Assembly (NCBI GenBank): GCA_948146395.1
Contig: OX411543.1
Location: 28,845,558 to 28,909,557, forward strand
Reading direction: 5' to 3'
DNA length: 64,000 nucleotides
DNA from: Fragum whitleyi
Taxonomy: Eukaryota; Mollusca; Bivalvia; Cardiida; Cardiidae
Below, piece after piece: positions 12,125 through 23,545 of this stretch (position 1 is the stretch's first letter; the number at the start of each line of letters is the position of its first letter). The position numbers were made by a program, and so were the translations under genes. The notes under the pieces are model-generated. The model had not been told where the DNA came from, did no database searches, and was given only the letters and a program-made list of their open reading frames with translations.

Positions 12125-12783
12125 TCAGTACACTGAATCTATCCAGGATCCACCACCCGTATGCTCTGATCGAGTGAATCCTGAAGTAATGTCATCCCAG
12201 TCGATATCATATTTAGGTCGAGAACTGATCGTTGCACTGTCAATCTCATCCTCTTCATCATCTGGATCTTCAATATTCACTTCTGCACGACGACCAGCGT
12301 CAATTTCGGATGATGCACTAGAACTTCCTGTCCGTTGTACACTGATATGTCCGTCCACTGTCTCCCCGTTCCGGTCCTCGATAATGAATTCTTCCATGTC
12401 CGAGAACAACACAAGTTCTTCACTTTCGAAAAACTGAGGCAGTGATTCTATATGGGCCTTCATATCACGCCCACTGAAGGAAATGATCTTTCTGTCATTA
12501 CTACCATATTTGGAGTTAAGATATTTCAGACAGTCTAACATTGGCCCTGTTCCACTTTCCTTCCAGGGTAATGGCTCATTGGCCCATCGAACAAGGAATT
12601 TCAGACTCACACCGATACAGATGTCCTCGACAGGAGAGTCAGAGTCCTGTCGTAATATCACTTGATGTCCTGTGCTGTTGAGAACAGCATAACTAATGTC
12701 CAAGAAATCTTTTGTAGCCCACTTTATTCTCTGTCCAAAACATTCTTGGGTTTTATACATGAAGATTTTGTAGTCAAATTTAT
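12125..12783 (-). CDS. Unidentified protein, terminal coding exon (exon 4 of those visible)
   Basis: The last coding exon of the four-exon minus-strand gene. The acceptor is TATATTTTTCAG followed by ATAAATTTGAC. Its first two bases finish the codon left open by the exon at 16583 (G plus AT, Asp), and the frame then stays open to a TGA at 12127-12125. It encodes residues 351-568 of the joined model: a globular part rich in W and F (for example KFLVRWANEPLPWKESG), a serine-rich linker, and an acidic stretch (DPDDEEDEID) near the C-terminus. The open frame over 650 bp in AT-rich DNA, higher GC than its flanks and phase agreement with three other exons make it convincing. I do not recognise the family. 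No TTTATT (minus-strand AATAAA) was noticed in the several hundred bases downstream. Confidence 0.85.
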
Positions 12784-12803
12784 CTGAAAAATATATTGAA
12801 AAT

Positions 12804-13041
12804 TATTGATTCATTGAATGAATGGAGTTTAACACTGCTTTCAACATTTTTTCAGTTGAGTTACATCACGGCAGCTGGAGCATTTAACAATGGATTCCTG
12901 GTATCTCTCTCACCAGTGCAACCATCATATCCTTTCCTAGCCTCCAGCTACTATCTCACATAGATCCACAATTATCAACCCATTGGTGAGAGAAAAATAG
13001 TTGGAAAGAAAGAGTACCACCGTCAGGGATCGATCCCAGGA
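12804..13041 (-). mobile_element. tRNA-derived SINE (type S1), degenerate 5' head
   Basis: On the minus strand it has a B-box-like CCTGGGATCGATCCCTGAC and the S1 body, ending in CATTCATTCAATGAATCAAT. It sits only about 20 bp upstream of the last exon's acceptor, next to the polypyrimidine tract. Short AAAATTAT flanks may be the target duplication. Confidence 0.75.
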
Positions 13042-13680
13042 AAAATTATAAATTGTACAATTTATCATATTAATCAAATAATAAACCACAAGTTTTAGAC
13101 TTTTCCAAATTGAAAAAGTTGCTGATTATTACTCAAAATTGATGAAGTCTGGTTGTTACTTTTTTTCTCTCTATTTGTTTTTTTCTTTTTTTATAATTTT
13201 GGAGGGGGGGGAGGGGGGAATCAAAGAAGGAATTATAGAAATTTCTTCATTACTTCATTATTATCATTGTTTTACCATTTCATTATATGAACAAGAAGGC
13301 AGGGTTGTGTTGAAATGGATTAAGGCAATAATTTCAGGGTAATCTAAAAGTCATAACTACAGCTGTGACAATATTTTATTACTGACAATGAAATGGAATT
13401 TATAAGTGATAGAAATCAAAACTGCAACTCTGGATTGCACAAATATCATCATTGCATTGTCAACTAAATTTTTTTCATTGACATCTGCAATACAGATATT
13501 AGTCAACTCATCATTTTCCAACAAAATTTTAATCTCTTGCTTACACATTTCACAAACCCCAAAAATGTTTAACAGGACCCCTTTCATCACAAAAATCCTT
13601 TGCAAATCTAAAGACAACCTAATTTTAGTTTGGTCCATATATTTAACGAACTTGATTCATTTGTGTTAGGTTTTTTGTTT
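13042..13680. other. Intron sequence, G-rich patch at about 13200-13219
   Basis: AT-rich intron DNA. GGAGGGGGGGGAGGGGGG-like runs near 13200 could form a G-quadruplex. A 93-codon minus-strand open frame at 13357-13638 has no convincing flanking splice pair and is not called. Confidence 0.4.
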
Positions 13681-13860
13681 GTAATGGGTTTAACACCATT
13701 TTCAAGCATTTTGCAGTTATGTAAAACAGACTGGTGTGTTTATCAATAGTTTCCTGTTGTCTCTCATTCAAGTATATACCAACAACATTTCAACCTAGCC
13801 ATAAGCTGCCCATTCCACTTTAACATTCACCGTTGGTGGAAGACATTTAATGACTCCTTT
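13681..13860 (-). mobile_element. Degenerate S1 SINE body
   Basis: The text AATGGGTTTAACACCATTTT followed by CAGTTATGTAAAACAG and a CTCATTCAAG block is a decayed S1 body. The tRNA-like head is gone. Confidence 0.5.
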
Positions 13861-14175
13861 CATTATCAAAATAACTTTTGAATGAATGTTGGCCAAATGA
13901 AGATCATACTTAAAGTCCAGGGGCCAGTTTCATCAAAACATTTAAGATGCATTTTTGTCTTACCGATGACTTACCACATAGTTATGACAAAAGTCATGTA
14001 CATGTATCACCAATCTATCAATACCTTTGTAAAGTGATTGTTGTTATAACTGTTTCAAAAGTCACCAGTAAGACAAAACTAAATGAAACTGACCCCAGGG
14101 ATTGCCAGCTCATTGCTTTACCTACCAAGTTAAACGGCATTGTTGGCTTTTTTGTTAGGAAAGAAGACATTTCAA

Positions 14176-14246
14176 GGGATAAGCACAAAACTATTGTAAG
14201 TGCCTATAATATAAAGGCACTTACAATAGTTTTCTGCTGACCCCCC
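14176..14246. repeat. P1 palindromic hairpin element
   Basis: The arms AAACTATTGTAAGTGCCTAT and AGGCACTTACAATAGTTTTC are near-perfect inverses. Confidence 0.85.
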
Positions 14247-14533
14247 CATACACAAGTAAGCTAAAATGATGTCTAAACTAACCCTTTTTAGACTAAGTTC
14301 GAAACCCTTGATTTTATGGGTAAGGGTTAAAGTATTGCATAAGGCTAAAACTATTCAACATGCAAAAACCACTGTCAATTAGCAGGAAAGATAAATCATA
14401 ATCAGGGTGCCACACACACTAATTTAAATAAAGACTTCTTTATGTCAAGGGCAATTAAACAATATCCTTCTTTCATTCTTAATTAATTATTCACATTCAT
14501 GAATACATTATATTGTGAAGACTTCTTAGTGAA

Positions 14534-14752
14534 ACAAGATGTGTTTGTGAATCACAAATGCCCCCGTAACGGCATTTTTTTTCAAAGTTTGACCTTGACT
14601 GATGACCTTGACCTTGTCACATGACCTTGACTTTGGTACCAGCAGATGCGGATCATTGAGATCTATCATCATGCCAAATATTAGCTTTGTATCTTGAATA
14701 GGCTTGAAGATATTGGCAAGGTTATGTTTTTGGACATTACGGGGGCATAAAA
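14534..14752 (+). mobile_element. Family D element with internal deletion (copy 3)
   Basis: The 5' ACAAGATGTGTTTGTGAATC and ATGCCCCCGTAAC are intact and the element ends TTACGGGGGCATAA. The microsatellite and the left arm of the 3' hairpin are missing compared with 32861-33180. The body carries the TGACCTTGACCTTGTCACAT block. Confidence 0.8.
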
Positions 14753-15942
14753 ATATGAAAATCTGATGACAGGTTTTTAAGAATTGTTATTTAAAAGTTA
14801 TAACTATGCTTTGATATTGAACTAATGAATTTGAGCCTGATTTCATGCTTAAATCATTTGCTCTTATCAGGAGGTTATAGTGTGTGAAAAACTATGAGAA
14901 CTGAACTGTAGGTTCAAGAGACATGATGGACAAATTCAAAATTTGACCATCTGCGTTTACCTTGACCTTTGGAATAGAAATTTATTTTCAAGCATAACAT
15001 TTTCTTCTTTTGTCTTGAATCTAGGACATGTGTTAAATATATTTAGACAAGGTTAGAGTTTTGCAATTGCCAATAATACCTATACCAAATACGATAGGAA
15101 GATGATACTTTATTGTCCCAAAAATAGCCATGCTATGAATTTGAATTGTGACGAAACTGACCTTTTCATGGAGTCTTGATTTCTATTCAATTGTTGACCT
15201 AGATAGTTGATGATAAATTAACTTCAGTAATTCTAGTAGGTGACAATGCTATTAATAAGTCATCTACTGACCTAAACTTTCAAGGCCTTTTAGAATGAGG
15301 AAATTGGCAATTTAAATCTTTTACCCTGTAGACAAAGAGGATTTGTCTCCAGAGTTTCTTTTAAACCAGCCCTGCATTCAGGATGCAAAACTGTGCAAAA
15401 TGTTTGCAAATTATTCCCTTCTTTGCACATTTTGTCATTCTAAACGCAGGGCAGCTGATTTTGACATTATCCATAATCTATTATTAGGCGAACACAGAAA
15501 AGATTTAGATCAGATATTCTAACATTTGTTTTATAAAAAATGCAGCCATCAAAATATATTGTTCTCTTACGAATTTGTAAGACAAATCTCCATCTTAAGA
15601 AACATTAACCAATGTATTTCTTTGGTTATAGACATGCTCCTGGGATAACATGCACAAATTCAAAATTTGACCTACTTTGGCCTTTTGATTTGAGCTTGAG
15701 CTTTGGGATAAGAATTTATTTCAAGCAAAATGTTTATTTTTGTTTTGTCTTGAATGCTGTTCACCTGTTAAAAATATATTTCCAAGGTTAAAGTTTATCA
15801 TGTGCCAATACCTAAAGACGATAGGACAATGATATAACAATTTGGCATTAACCTTGCCTAGAACATAAAAATTTTCTTTGCATTTATGCACTCAATAAAT
15901 CTTTGTCATGATTGATGAAAACCTTGGCCAATCTGCATTTAA
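14753..15942. repeat. Intron with two diverged monomers and a P13 MITE
   Basis: Two related blocks at about 14905-15110 and 15640-15850 share ACAAATTCAAAATTTGACC and TTGTCTTGAAT and resemble pearl-like monomers without recognisable ends. Between them, 15368-15467 has inverted ends CCCTGCATTCAGGATG and ATTCTAAACGCAGGG, a small MITE (P13) whose second copy is at 29818-29950. Confidence 0.5.
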
Positions 15943-16405
15943 ACAAGATGGCCAAAATGGCTTTAAATAGATAACTTAAAATTTCTGAAAAGTATTGTTG
16001 ATATCTGCACATTAGTTACTGGAAAGATGCTACATTTTTTAAGATTTCACGGTCATAACAATTCCCATCCTGCCACACCTATATTTTGGGGTCAATAAAA
16101 ATTTTTGGAACGAAAAGGTAACCTTAAACCCATTTCTGCCAAGTTTGGTTGAAATCTGATGGTTGGTTTCTGAGCAAAAGATGTTTCAAGATCTTAAGGT
16201 TGAAATACCCCCCCTCCCCCCATATTTGGGGGCAATCAAAATTTCACAAACAATTTATGAAGAGGGTCACCCAAAGAACATTCTGGCAAAGTTTCAATGA
16301 AATTGGCCCAGGGGTTTAGGAAAAGAAGAAGTTTTTAAGCACTGACACACAAAAGAGGATGAATAACAGAGGACAGGCTTCTGATAGTCCTTAAAGCTCC
16401 ATATG
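15943..16405 (+). mobile_element. Family F pearl-like element, degenerate copy
   Basis: It starts ACAAGATGGCCAAAATGGCT (ACAAG then a hairpin). Monomers contain GTCACCCAAAGAACATTCTG and AAGTTTCAATGAAATTGGCC, as in F1 at 39968-40706. The 3' end near 16385-16405 is decayed. Confidence 0.6.
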
Positions 16406-16582
16406 AGCCAATTAGTAAAAAAGATGTAGTTATAATGTTTTGGTTCCCCCACCTTTGTTTTGCTTTTTGTTCCATATTTGTGTTCATTACATTTGAGAGA
16501 CAGATTACGTTTTAATTTCTGAGGTCTGTTGTGACAGAAGTCAAAAGGTGGGGGCCAGTGATCAACTTATCACAAAAATTAC

Positions 16583-16664
16583 CTGCACTTTTCCACTTTA
16601 ATGAACACAAACAGTATGGACCCTCCACAGTCACTACGAGTATTGCCAGTCTGTATCTATTGCT
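16583..16664 (-). CDS. Unidentified protein, internal exon 3
   Basis: An 82-bp exon too short for ordinary ORF calling. On the minus strand it follows the acceptor GTATATTTTCAG and ends at AGTGCAG before the donor GTAATTTTTG. Read in phase 0 it gives SNRYRLAILVVTVEGPYCLC and continues to KWKSA, leaving one base (G). It starts in the phase left by exon 2 and ends in the phase required by exon 4. It covers residues 323-349 plus part of 350. The hydrophobic LAILVVTV segment looks like a beta strand rather than a membrane helix because it is short. Confidence 0.8.
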
Positions 16665-16780
16665 CTGAAAATATACAAGAGAACTTTTGAAAATGTCAAT
16701 AGATTATCATTTTATTTCCTGAAAGCCTAAGGACCTTGAAATCTGATCTTGACCACGATAACCGAACTAATTTCATAAGG

Positions 16781-17036
16781 TTAATTGATTGAATGGAGTT
16801 TAACGCCACTTTCAACATTTTTTCAGTTATATGGCAGTGGCTGGAGCACCTAACAATGGATTACTGGTATTTCTGTCACCAGTACAACCAAAACATCCTT
16901 TCATAGCCTCCAGCTGCTATCTCACACAGGTTTATGATTATAAACCCATTGGTTTGAGTTAAATAGTCACAAAGAATGAGTGTCGGGGATCGAACCCAGA
17001 ACCTCTAGATTGACAGTCCTATGCGCTACCAACTAT
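16781..17036 (-). mobile_element. tRNA-derived SINE (type S1) with target duplication
   Basis: On the minus strand the head reads TTGGTAGCGCATAGGACTGT (A-box-like) and GGGTTCGATCCCCGACAC (B box), followed by the S1 body and a tail of ATTCAATCAATTAA. It is flanked by ATTTCATAAGG on both sides (ending 16780 and starting 17037), a target-site duplication. Inferred to be mobilised by a LINE in trans. Confidence 0.9.
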
Positions 17037-17296
17037 ATTTCATAAGGAAAGTACGTAAAGTATTTCAGACAAAAGTACAAAATATTATTTATGTCCAAAA
17101 TACTTATGATTGATTCATTTCATTGTTAATACTTTTAATCGTTTATAAAGACAGGTTCCATAGGTGTATCTAGGACTTTGAAATTTATACGCACTCAGAA
17201 GGCCACAACCAAAGAATATATAGGATAAAGGCGATATGTTGACTGTGATTGAAGATGAATGTTCTGTCTACTCCCTTTTTATATGATTTGAGCTTT

Positions 17297-18069
17297 GGTG
17301 AATAATCAAAACATCATAACTACAGCTAGAACTAGAACTGTCGCAGAGCGGACTATTACCCCCCACAAGCGCTTTGTCAGAATGCAAGTGCTATTAGTGC
17401 AGGATGTGTTTGTAACTAATATTGAGGTCATATGTAGCATTTGCATGAAGTTTCATGATTCTGGGTCACTTGGTTTTTGAGTTAAGAGTCCAGAAATGAA
17501 AATTGATCAAAAATTAACTGTGACCTTGACCTTTGACGTATATGACCCAAAAACAACAGGGCACTTCCTTGGATCATGAGCAACATTTGCATAAAGTTTC
17601 ATGCTTGTAGGTCACTTGGTTCTCAAGTAAGAGTCCGGAAAGGAAAATTTAACAAAAATTTACTGTGACCTTGACCTTTGACCTATGTAACCCAAAAACA
17701 ATAGGGCACTTCCTTGGGTCATGAGGAACATTTGTATAGTGTTTCATGATTGTAGGCCACTTGGTTCTTGAGTTAGAGTCCGGAAATGAAAATTGAACAA
17801 AGGCTGACTGTGACCTTGACCTTTGACCTACATGACCCAAAACCAATAGGGCACTTCCTTGGGTCATAAGGAACATTTGTATAAAGTTTCATGATTGTAG
17901 GCCACTTGGTTCTTGAGTTAGAGTCCGGAAACGAAAAGGTCTACGGACGGACGGACGGATGGACGGACGGATGGACAGACAGACAGACATGGTGAAACCA
18001 ATATACCCCCCTCTACTTCGTAGGTGGGGGGTATAATAAGCTGTAGTTTCGATGTTATGATCATTCACC
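17297..18069. mobile_element. M palindrome split by element E1
   Basis: The left arm 17297-17327 and right arm 18039-18069 are 31-base inverted copies that agree at 27 positions (GGTGAAT outer end, ACTACAGCT inner end). They are the two halves of an M-type hairpin like the one at 49855-49917. Everything between them is a second element, E1, so E1 landed in or near the hairpin loop. Confidence 0.8.
17328..18038 (+). mobile_element. Family E pearl-like element (E1)
   Basis: It starts near ACTAGAACTGTCGC, with subterminal ATTACCCCCCAC. Three monomers have period 145 bp (TGACCTTGACCTTTGA at 17521, 17666 and 17811), each with an AAGTTTCATG core. A GACGGACGGACGGATGGACG microsatellite spans about 17943-17990. 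The 3' hairpin at 18002-18035 has arms TATACCCCCC/GGGGGGTATA and contains the inverse of the 5' subterminal repeat. No coding region is present. Confidence 0.85.
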
Positions 18070-18490
18070 AATGATATTTTTCAATAGATGATTATTTCTT
18101 TTACGCACTTGCGTAAATTGTGTAACAGGATTTATGCCCTTGGATTCAAATGAATCTAAACTAGAAGAATATAAGAATTAATTGTCTCAATACATTCTAT
18201 GTGGACTATGCCCCATAGAGCATTCCCATACTAAATGATCATTACTATCAGACATATTTATGTCATAGAATTCAATCACTATTAACTATTATCAAGTCAC
18301 TTTGATAACCAAATAGTGATTTGACCTTGCATACAAGTACACATCTCAGTACGCCCCACTTCTTTATCTACTCTGAATTGTTCTGGTTAAAAATGGCGAC
18401 ATTCCCTGACACCAAGTCATGGTGTAGCCTAAGCCGAGATAATTCTTCTTTCTTTTAGCACGAGTGCCAGTGTCACAGAAAATGCACTTT
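18070..18490. other. Intron DNA, nothing recognised
   Basis: AT-rich sequence without repeat-family matches that I could see. Confidence 0.5.
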
Positions 18491-18650
18491 AGGTAGTGGA
18501 CCTGTAATATTTCCGCAAGTTCCGCAGAAGTCATGAACTTTAACAGTGTTAACCAAGGTTTCCTAATGGAATCAATTTCAATTTCTCAGTTGAAATTGTG
18601 AAAGATCATGTGTTCAAAAATGTTGCGGAACTATTACGGGTCCACTACCT
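18491..18650. repeat. P2 long palindromic MITE, copy d
   Basis: Ends AGGTAGTGGACCTGTAATAT and TATTACGGGTCCACTACCT. The centre differs from other copies (ATCAATTTCAATTTCTCAG), so this copy is rearranged at the loop. Confidence 0.8.
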
Positions 18651-18829
18651 TAATATGTGCCATGCAAACATCACCAAACGCCAACAATGTGGGCAAGGCC
18701 AAATCATCCATACTTGTGGGAGGAGTTACTTTCACAAGATGTGAAGACAATTCGAAACACTGGTGACTGGCAGACAGATTGATACCAATATATGTCCACC
18801 TTTGGCTGTGTCTCTAGGTTAGTAAAAGC

Positions 18830-18900
18830 AGGGCTTAGCACAACACCATTGTAAGTGCCTATATATTTATAGGCACTTACAATAGTGTTGCACTGACCCC
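18830..18900. repeat. P1 palindromic hairpin element
   Basis: The arms ATTGTAAGTGCCTATA and TATAGGCACTTACAAT are perfect inverses; the outer part is GGGCTTAGCAC/TTGCACTGACCC. Confidence 0.85.
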
Positions 18901-19170
18901 TTGTCTGGTCAGAGTGGAAATGAATTAACTTCATAGTAGGGTACAATTATAATCTTCTAGTTTCCGCAGGTTTATAACTTCTGTACCGGTTAATGCAGGT
19001 TTTGGATCATTTGATTTGTTTGTGATGTAATTCAATCTTGTTTTGACACTGAATTGAACATGTTTACATTGCTTTATTTTCTATTTTACACCATATATAG
19101 CCATATTGTTCGAGTGAAATTGCATTTGTTGATATAATTCGAAAATCTGTGAAATAATTTTACATTCAAG

Positions 19171-20071
19171 TACAGTCAAACCTGTTTTAAAGCTGCTCTT
19201 GCACAGATTGGGAAAATGTGAATTTTAACATTTTTCGTAAAATCAATCGGAATAAACTACCCCATCATGTTGAAGCCTTTAAAATAACAAGATTCGATCT
19301 GGTAATGCATCGAAAGAAAGACCGATATACCCGAATTTAGGTTAAATTCATTCTAAAAAATAAAGTGACTACTAACGCTAAAAAATTATTCTTCAATTTC
19401 GAGCCAACTATTTTTGCTTGACATTCGGCATGTTTGTCTTATTCAATCAAAGATTAAGGTTAAAGTATTTGACAGCTAGAAACTTCATATCAATACAGGC
19501 AAAAAATGAAAGGTTATTCACGGAAAATAACGATTTTGTAATAAATAGACTAGAAATAAACAGACTGGATACCTTACTGAGCTTGCCACTTCGAAAAAAT
19601 AAGTTACAAAATTATTGAAATATGTTGTTTCTAGTGTCAATGCTTTGGGCCATTCTTCATAGTCTAAAAACACACACATTTCCAGAACTTAGAACAAGTT
19701 TTGTATTTTTTCTATGAAAAACTGTGCAAGAGCAGCTTTAAACAACCACTACAGTGACCACCAAAAAGCAGTCATTTAAGAAATTGGCCGCTTAATACAT
19801 GTTTTGTTTACAAATAATAAACATACTTTTTTATTGAATAGGCATATTATTGCAAAATTTTCAAAATCTTATGTTGTTATAACACCATAGAATTGTCTCA
19901 TCAAGACAATTCTGATGAGTTTTAAAAACATAGGATTCGTTTTCAATAATTTTTAGACCAACAATACCTACTTTTTGAGATATATTGATTTAAAGAAGGG
20001 GATTCTTAAAGCAGTCGCTTAATAAAAATGGTATCTCAACGGACGTGGTCGATGGAGCAAGATTGACTGTA
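19171..20071. mobile_element. TA-flanked DNA transposon remnant hosting a P7 MITE
   Basis: It starts TACAGTCAAACCTG and ends AAGATTGACTGTA, and related text recurs inside both ends (GCAGTCATTTAAG on the left, AAGCAGTCGCTTAAT on the right, the latter in inverted relation to GGCCGCTTAAT). TA at each border fits a Tc1/mariner-like target. The left terminal repeat is interrupted by the P7 element at 19191-19737. No transposase frame is left. Confidence 0.65.
19191..19737. mobile_element. P7 MITE with TTAA target duplication, copy 1
   Basis: Sixteen-base terminal inverted repeats AGCTGCTCTTGCACAG and CTGTGCAAGAGCAGCT are perfect and flanked by TTAA at 19187-19190 and 19738-19741. The length is about 547 bp. 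TTAA targets are typical of piggyBac-like elements; that assignment is inferred. Confidence 0.9.
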
Positions 20072-21104
20072 TTGTCTGATCATAAGAAAAATTGAGAGGA
20101 CATGTAGGTCCATTTAGAAAATGCATTAAGAGCTAGATTCCTAGGTTATCTTGCTGCAGAAGCACTAAATCTACTGGAAAGACTAAACCAAAATGTTCTT
20201 AGGCCCCTTGCATGTAATATAAAAACAAACATGTATTTATTTTTTATCTTTATGCCCAGGTTATGCCTGCAGAAACTGTATGTCTTGTATCTTTTCTCGG
20301 CAAATATTACCAATTCCTCAATGGAAACTACCAGTGTGTTCATTCTAGATAAGTTAAAACTAAAAGGCTTAAAAGCTGTTGATATAAAATTTCATATTGA
20401 CCTGATTTTTAAGACAGTAACTATCACAGAATACTGATAATGAAGTATGAATTACCGGTAGATAGCAAGTCATTTTAAACCTTTTATCTTATCAAACCAA
20501 TGTTAATTTCTAGCTCATAAATATTTGAAGAATTTGCTTGGTATGTTATGTGCATTAATATAGTCAAAATAGTTTTATCATGTCAATTATTTCTTACGTA
20601 ACAACCTCATCTAAGTTTCCAAATGACCTCATCATATTTATTAGATGTTAACTTGTAATGCAAATGTTTCATAATGTTTGTAAACAGCATGTTAAATTCA
20701 AATTCATATTTTTAAGTAGCTGACCTAATCTTAGTGTTAGACTTTAAGAAGCTTAAAGAACCAGCCATGGCAGATATATTATCAGACAGTTTATCCTACC
20801 TATAAACTTTTAATCACCCTCTCATATAACCATTTAATATATTTACATAATTTGGATTATTTGCTAAACACTGGGATCAAAAGGTCTCGGTCCATTATGA
20901 CCCATATCATAAATCCACAAATCTCAATCACAGACCATAAGATAATATGTATTTACTGATATGGAAGAGACAAAAATCATGATGCATCTTATTTTGATAC
21001 CATCGCTATGTATGATGACAATACATGTACAACATTCATCAAGTCTGAAAGTAAGTCAAAGTATCACCTCTAACAGCAAAACCATCTGCAAACACATCTT
21101 ATAT
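20072..21104. other. Intron DNA, nothing recognised
   Basis: Includes a 65-codon open frame on the minus strand at 20146-20343 and a partly overlapping plus frame. Neither has coding signatures. No repeat family was identified. Confidence 0.45.
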
Positions 21105-21180
21105 TGATGGCTGAGCATGAAAAAAAAGTAGTATACACTGCCTATATCTTTATAGGCAGTTTTACCAATTTCATGCTACG
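21105..21180. repeat. P1 palindromic hairpin element, degenerate
   Basis: GATGGCTGAGCATGAAA on the left and ATTTCATGCTACGAC on the right, with the centre CACTGCCTATATCTTTATAG. Confidence 0.7.
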
Positions 21181-23159
21181 ACTTTGGTATTTCCAAGTTG
21201 AATTAGGAAAATTTTCTCAGTTTTTGTAAATGCATAATCTACTTTTTTTAAGTATTTACAGAGATTTTTGCCTCAAAATGAGACACAACAGAAAAAGGAT
21301 AGTCAGAAATGAACATCCAGTGGCATACAAAACAAACTGGCATATATTTTGACCTTTGTTTTAAAACTTGTTAAAGAATATCAGCATATAAGGCATTCCA
21401 ATGTCCCTGTCATATGGGTAGCATTCCTGACCACAAAAATCCTCCCCATGAGGCCAATGCTTGAGATAATAAGGACAGATAACTGAGTTGCTAATCCAGT
21501 CTGGGGGGCTGATGTCATTAAGGACAAGTCAAGGCAAACCCTACAGAGCTGGAGATAACTGATAGCCATTACAAATTGAAGTGAAGACAATCATGAATCT
21601 TGAAAGAGTGCATCTCAGGTCACATTTTCTGCAAATACTAATGTGTATTCAGGCACAAACGCCAAGGGGGATTCAGTTCATGAGGGTCAACCAAAATTTT
21701 ATCATAATATGACATAGCTAGTAGCTGTACTATAGCAGCTGGAAGTAAGCCCCTCTTTCACATAGGATTTGGTTCCACCAAAGCAAATTTCTTTTTGTTA
21801 TTTTTTCTGTTATGAACATCTCTCAACACCATACCATCATGTATAATAAATTAGCCTTGCTCTCTCTCCCTTTCTAGCTCTTTCTCTTCCCTTTCACGAT
21901 TTTTTTTATGATTAGTGATGACATGTATGAGTACATGTATACTCTATGCCCATAGCATCACATGTTCAACAATTAACAAAAGCAACAAATCTTATAATTT
22001 AGATAAGCCTGTATATAATGTACATAATTAGGTACTAATTCAGTGTTTAAGACTATCAGATGTTTTAGATGCATCTTTTTTACGAGTCAATATTTTTTTT
22101 AAAATACTTAGATGAAGTACATATACATTTATTCACAATGCATAATATATTGTCCCAGAACTTAATATGGTATACTTGAATAAAGACAGGAAGGCAGGCC
22201 GAAAAAAAGCGGCAAAATGTTTACAGTTTACAATCATGTTTCTTACAGCAGACATGGTCTAAAAATAAACTGTTTATGGAAGGCACGTTGTTAGCATGTG
22301 CTTTGCTAAATATAGACCCATTATGCGATATCCTCCCTTAATTGTATTCAAGACCGAGTAGTTGACAGACAGATTTGAAATTATGTCATTGTTAAACGGT
22401 GCCCCAGATATAAAGAGGTAATTAAATACCTATACATTACGCTACTTTCCTTGCCTTTTTGAGAGTGGTATAGATCAAAGAGGTGAGAGGTTTGCCGTTC
22501 AAAAAATTATTATTTGTAACCTTAACGCTATGATGTAGGTAGTCATTATAATGGTCTCATAGAGACAATTCTAATAAGTACCCACATCAATAAGTTTAAG
22601 GCATTTATTTTTTCTAAATATTTTAAATCTTAGGTACATTTTATCCCTCTATCTGTACCTCTGCTTACTGTAATAATATAAATAATTGCCTCAACTGGCT
22701 ATTTCTGATACTAAATATGATACATAAGTTAAAGAGGAATAAAGGATTACTTTGACAAATAAGTAACAAAAACCCATTTCCTCCTCCCATTTACAATTAA
22801 ACATAATTTTTCTCACTTGTCAACCTAAAAAATTAACCTTAACCCTTTGTTAATGGTTAACATTTGCAAATTGACGGGAAGTAGGAGCAAAATGCAAAAT
22901 TTGATTCTCACAGCAGGCAGAAGAGCCCTGTTCATATTTTAGTGAAGGTTTTTTTTGCAATCTTTGCACTCTAAAAGTGAAATAAATGTTGGCTACCTGA
23001 CTGTAACCTAGCTTATCAAATAACTGATTTGTCTGCTCCTATCCATGTTTCACGGTAACCTTTAACCTGTTGATTTTAATTTCATTTCAAATAAATAGCT
23101 TATTTTCAGGACATTCAAAATCAGCTGGCTTAACTTTTTCCAACAAAGTAAAAGAAGAA
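21181..23159. other. Long intron tract, no gene
   Basis: Mostly AT-rich. A small hairpin at about 22548-22585 (GGTCTCATAGAGACAATTCT) resembles others at 19893, 35115 and 45705. No exon with matching phase was found, as expected from the direct phase agreement of the exons on either side. Confidence 0.45.
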
Positions 23160-23164
23160 AGCAG

Positions 23165-23545
23165 ACAGTAAAGGTTAAGATCAGACTGCACAGCTGTGCA
23201 GACTGATCTTAGTCTTCACTGTCTGCCAAAGGTTAACAAACATTAGTCATATGGCATGAAAGACTAATTGATTGATTGAATGGACTTTTACACCACTTTC
23301 AACATTTTTTCAGTTATATCGCGGAGGCTGGAGCACCTAACAATGGTTTCCTTGTATTGTCCTCTCACCGGTACATTATCACCACACCCTTTCCTAGCCT
23401 CCAGCTGTTATCTCACATAGGTCTATGATTATCAACCCATTGGTGAGAGACAAATAGTAGGAAAGAATGAGTTCCGCCGTCGGGGATCAAACCTGGGACC
23501 TCTAGATAGACAGTCTAACCATATGGCATGAACAGCATGATAAGG
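23165..23545. mobile_element. P15 MITE interrupted by a SINE
   Basis: The hairpin 23177-23210 has 17-base arms with one mismatch (AAGATCAGACTGCACAG on the left). The typical P15 right end AACAGCATGATAAGGGT appears only after the SINE at 23261-23519, showing that the SINE inserted into this element. Confidence 0.65.
23261..23519 (-). mobile_element. tRNA-derived SINE (type S1) with 13-bp target duplication
   Basis: On the minus strand it has an A-box-derived head (GGTTAGACTGTC), a weak B box (CCCAGGTTTGATCCCCGACG), the S1 body, and an ATTCAATCAATCAAT tail. The direct repeat CATATGGCATGAA lies at 23248-23260 and 23520-23532. Confidence 0.9.

Noticed and set aside
13357..13638. 93-codon minus-strand frame between exons 3 and 4
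   Set aside because: Exons 3 and 4 already join in phase, the frame lacks a convincing acceptor/donor pair, and the protein looks like no known domain.
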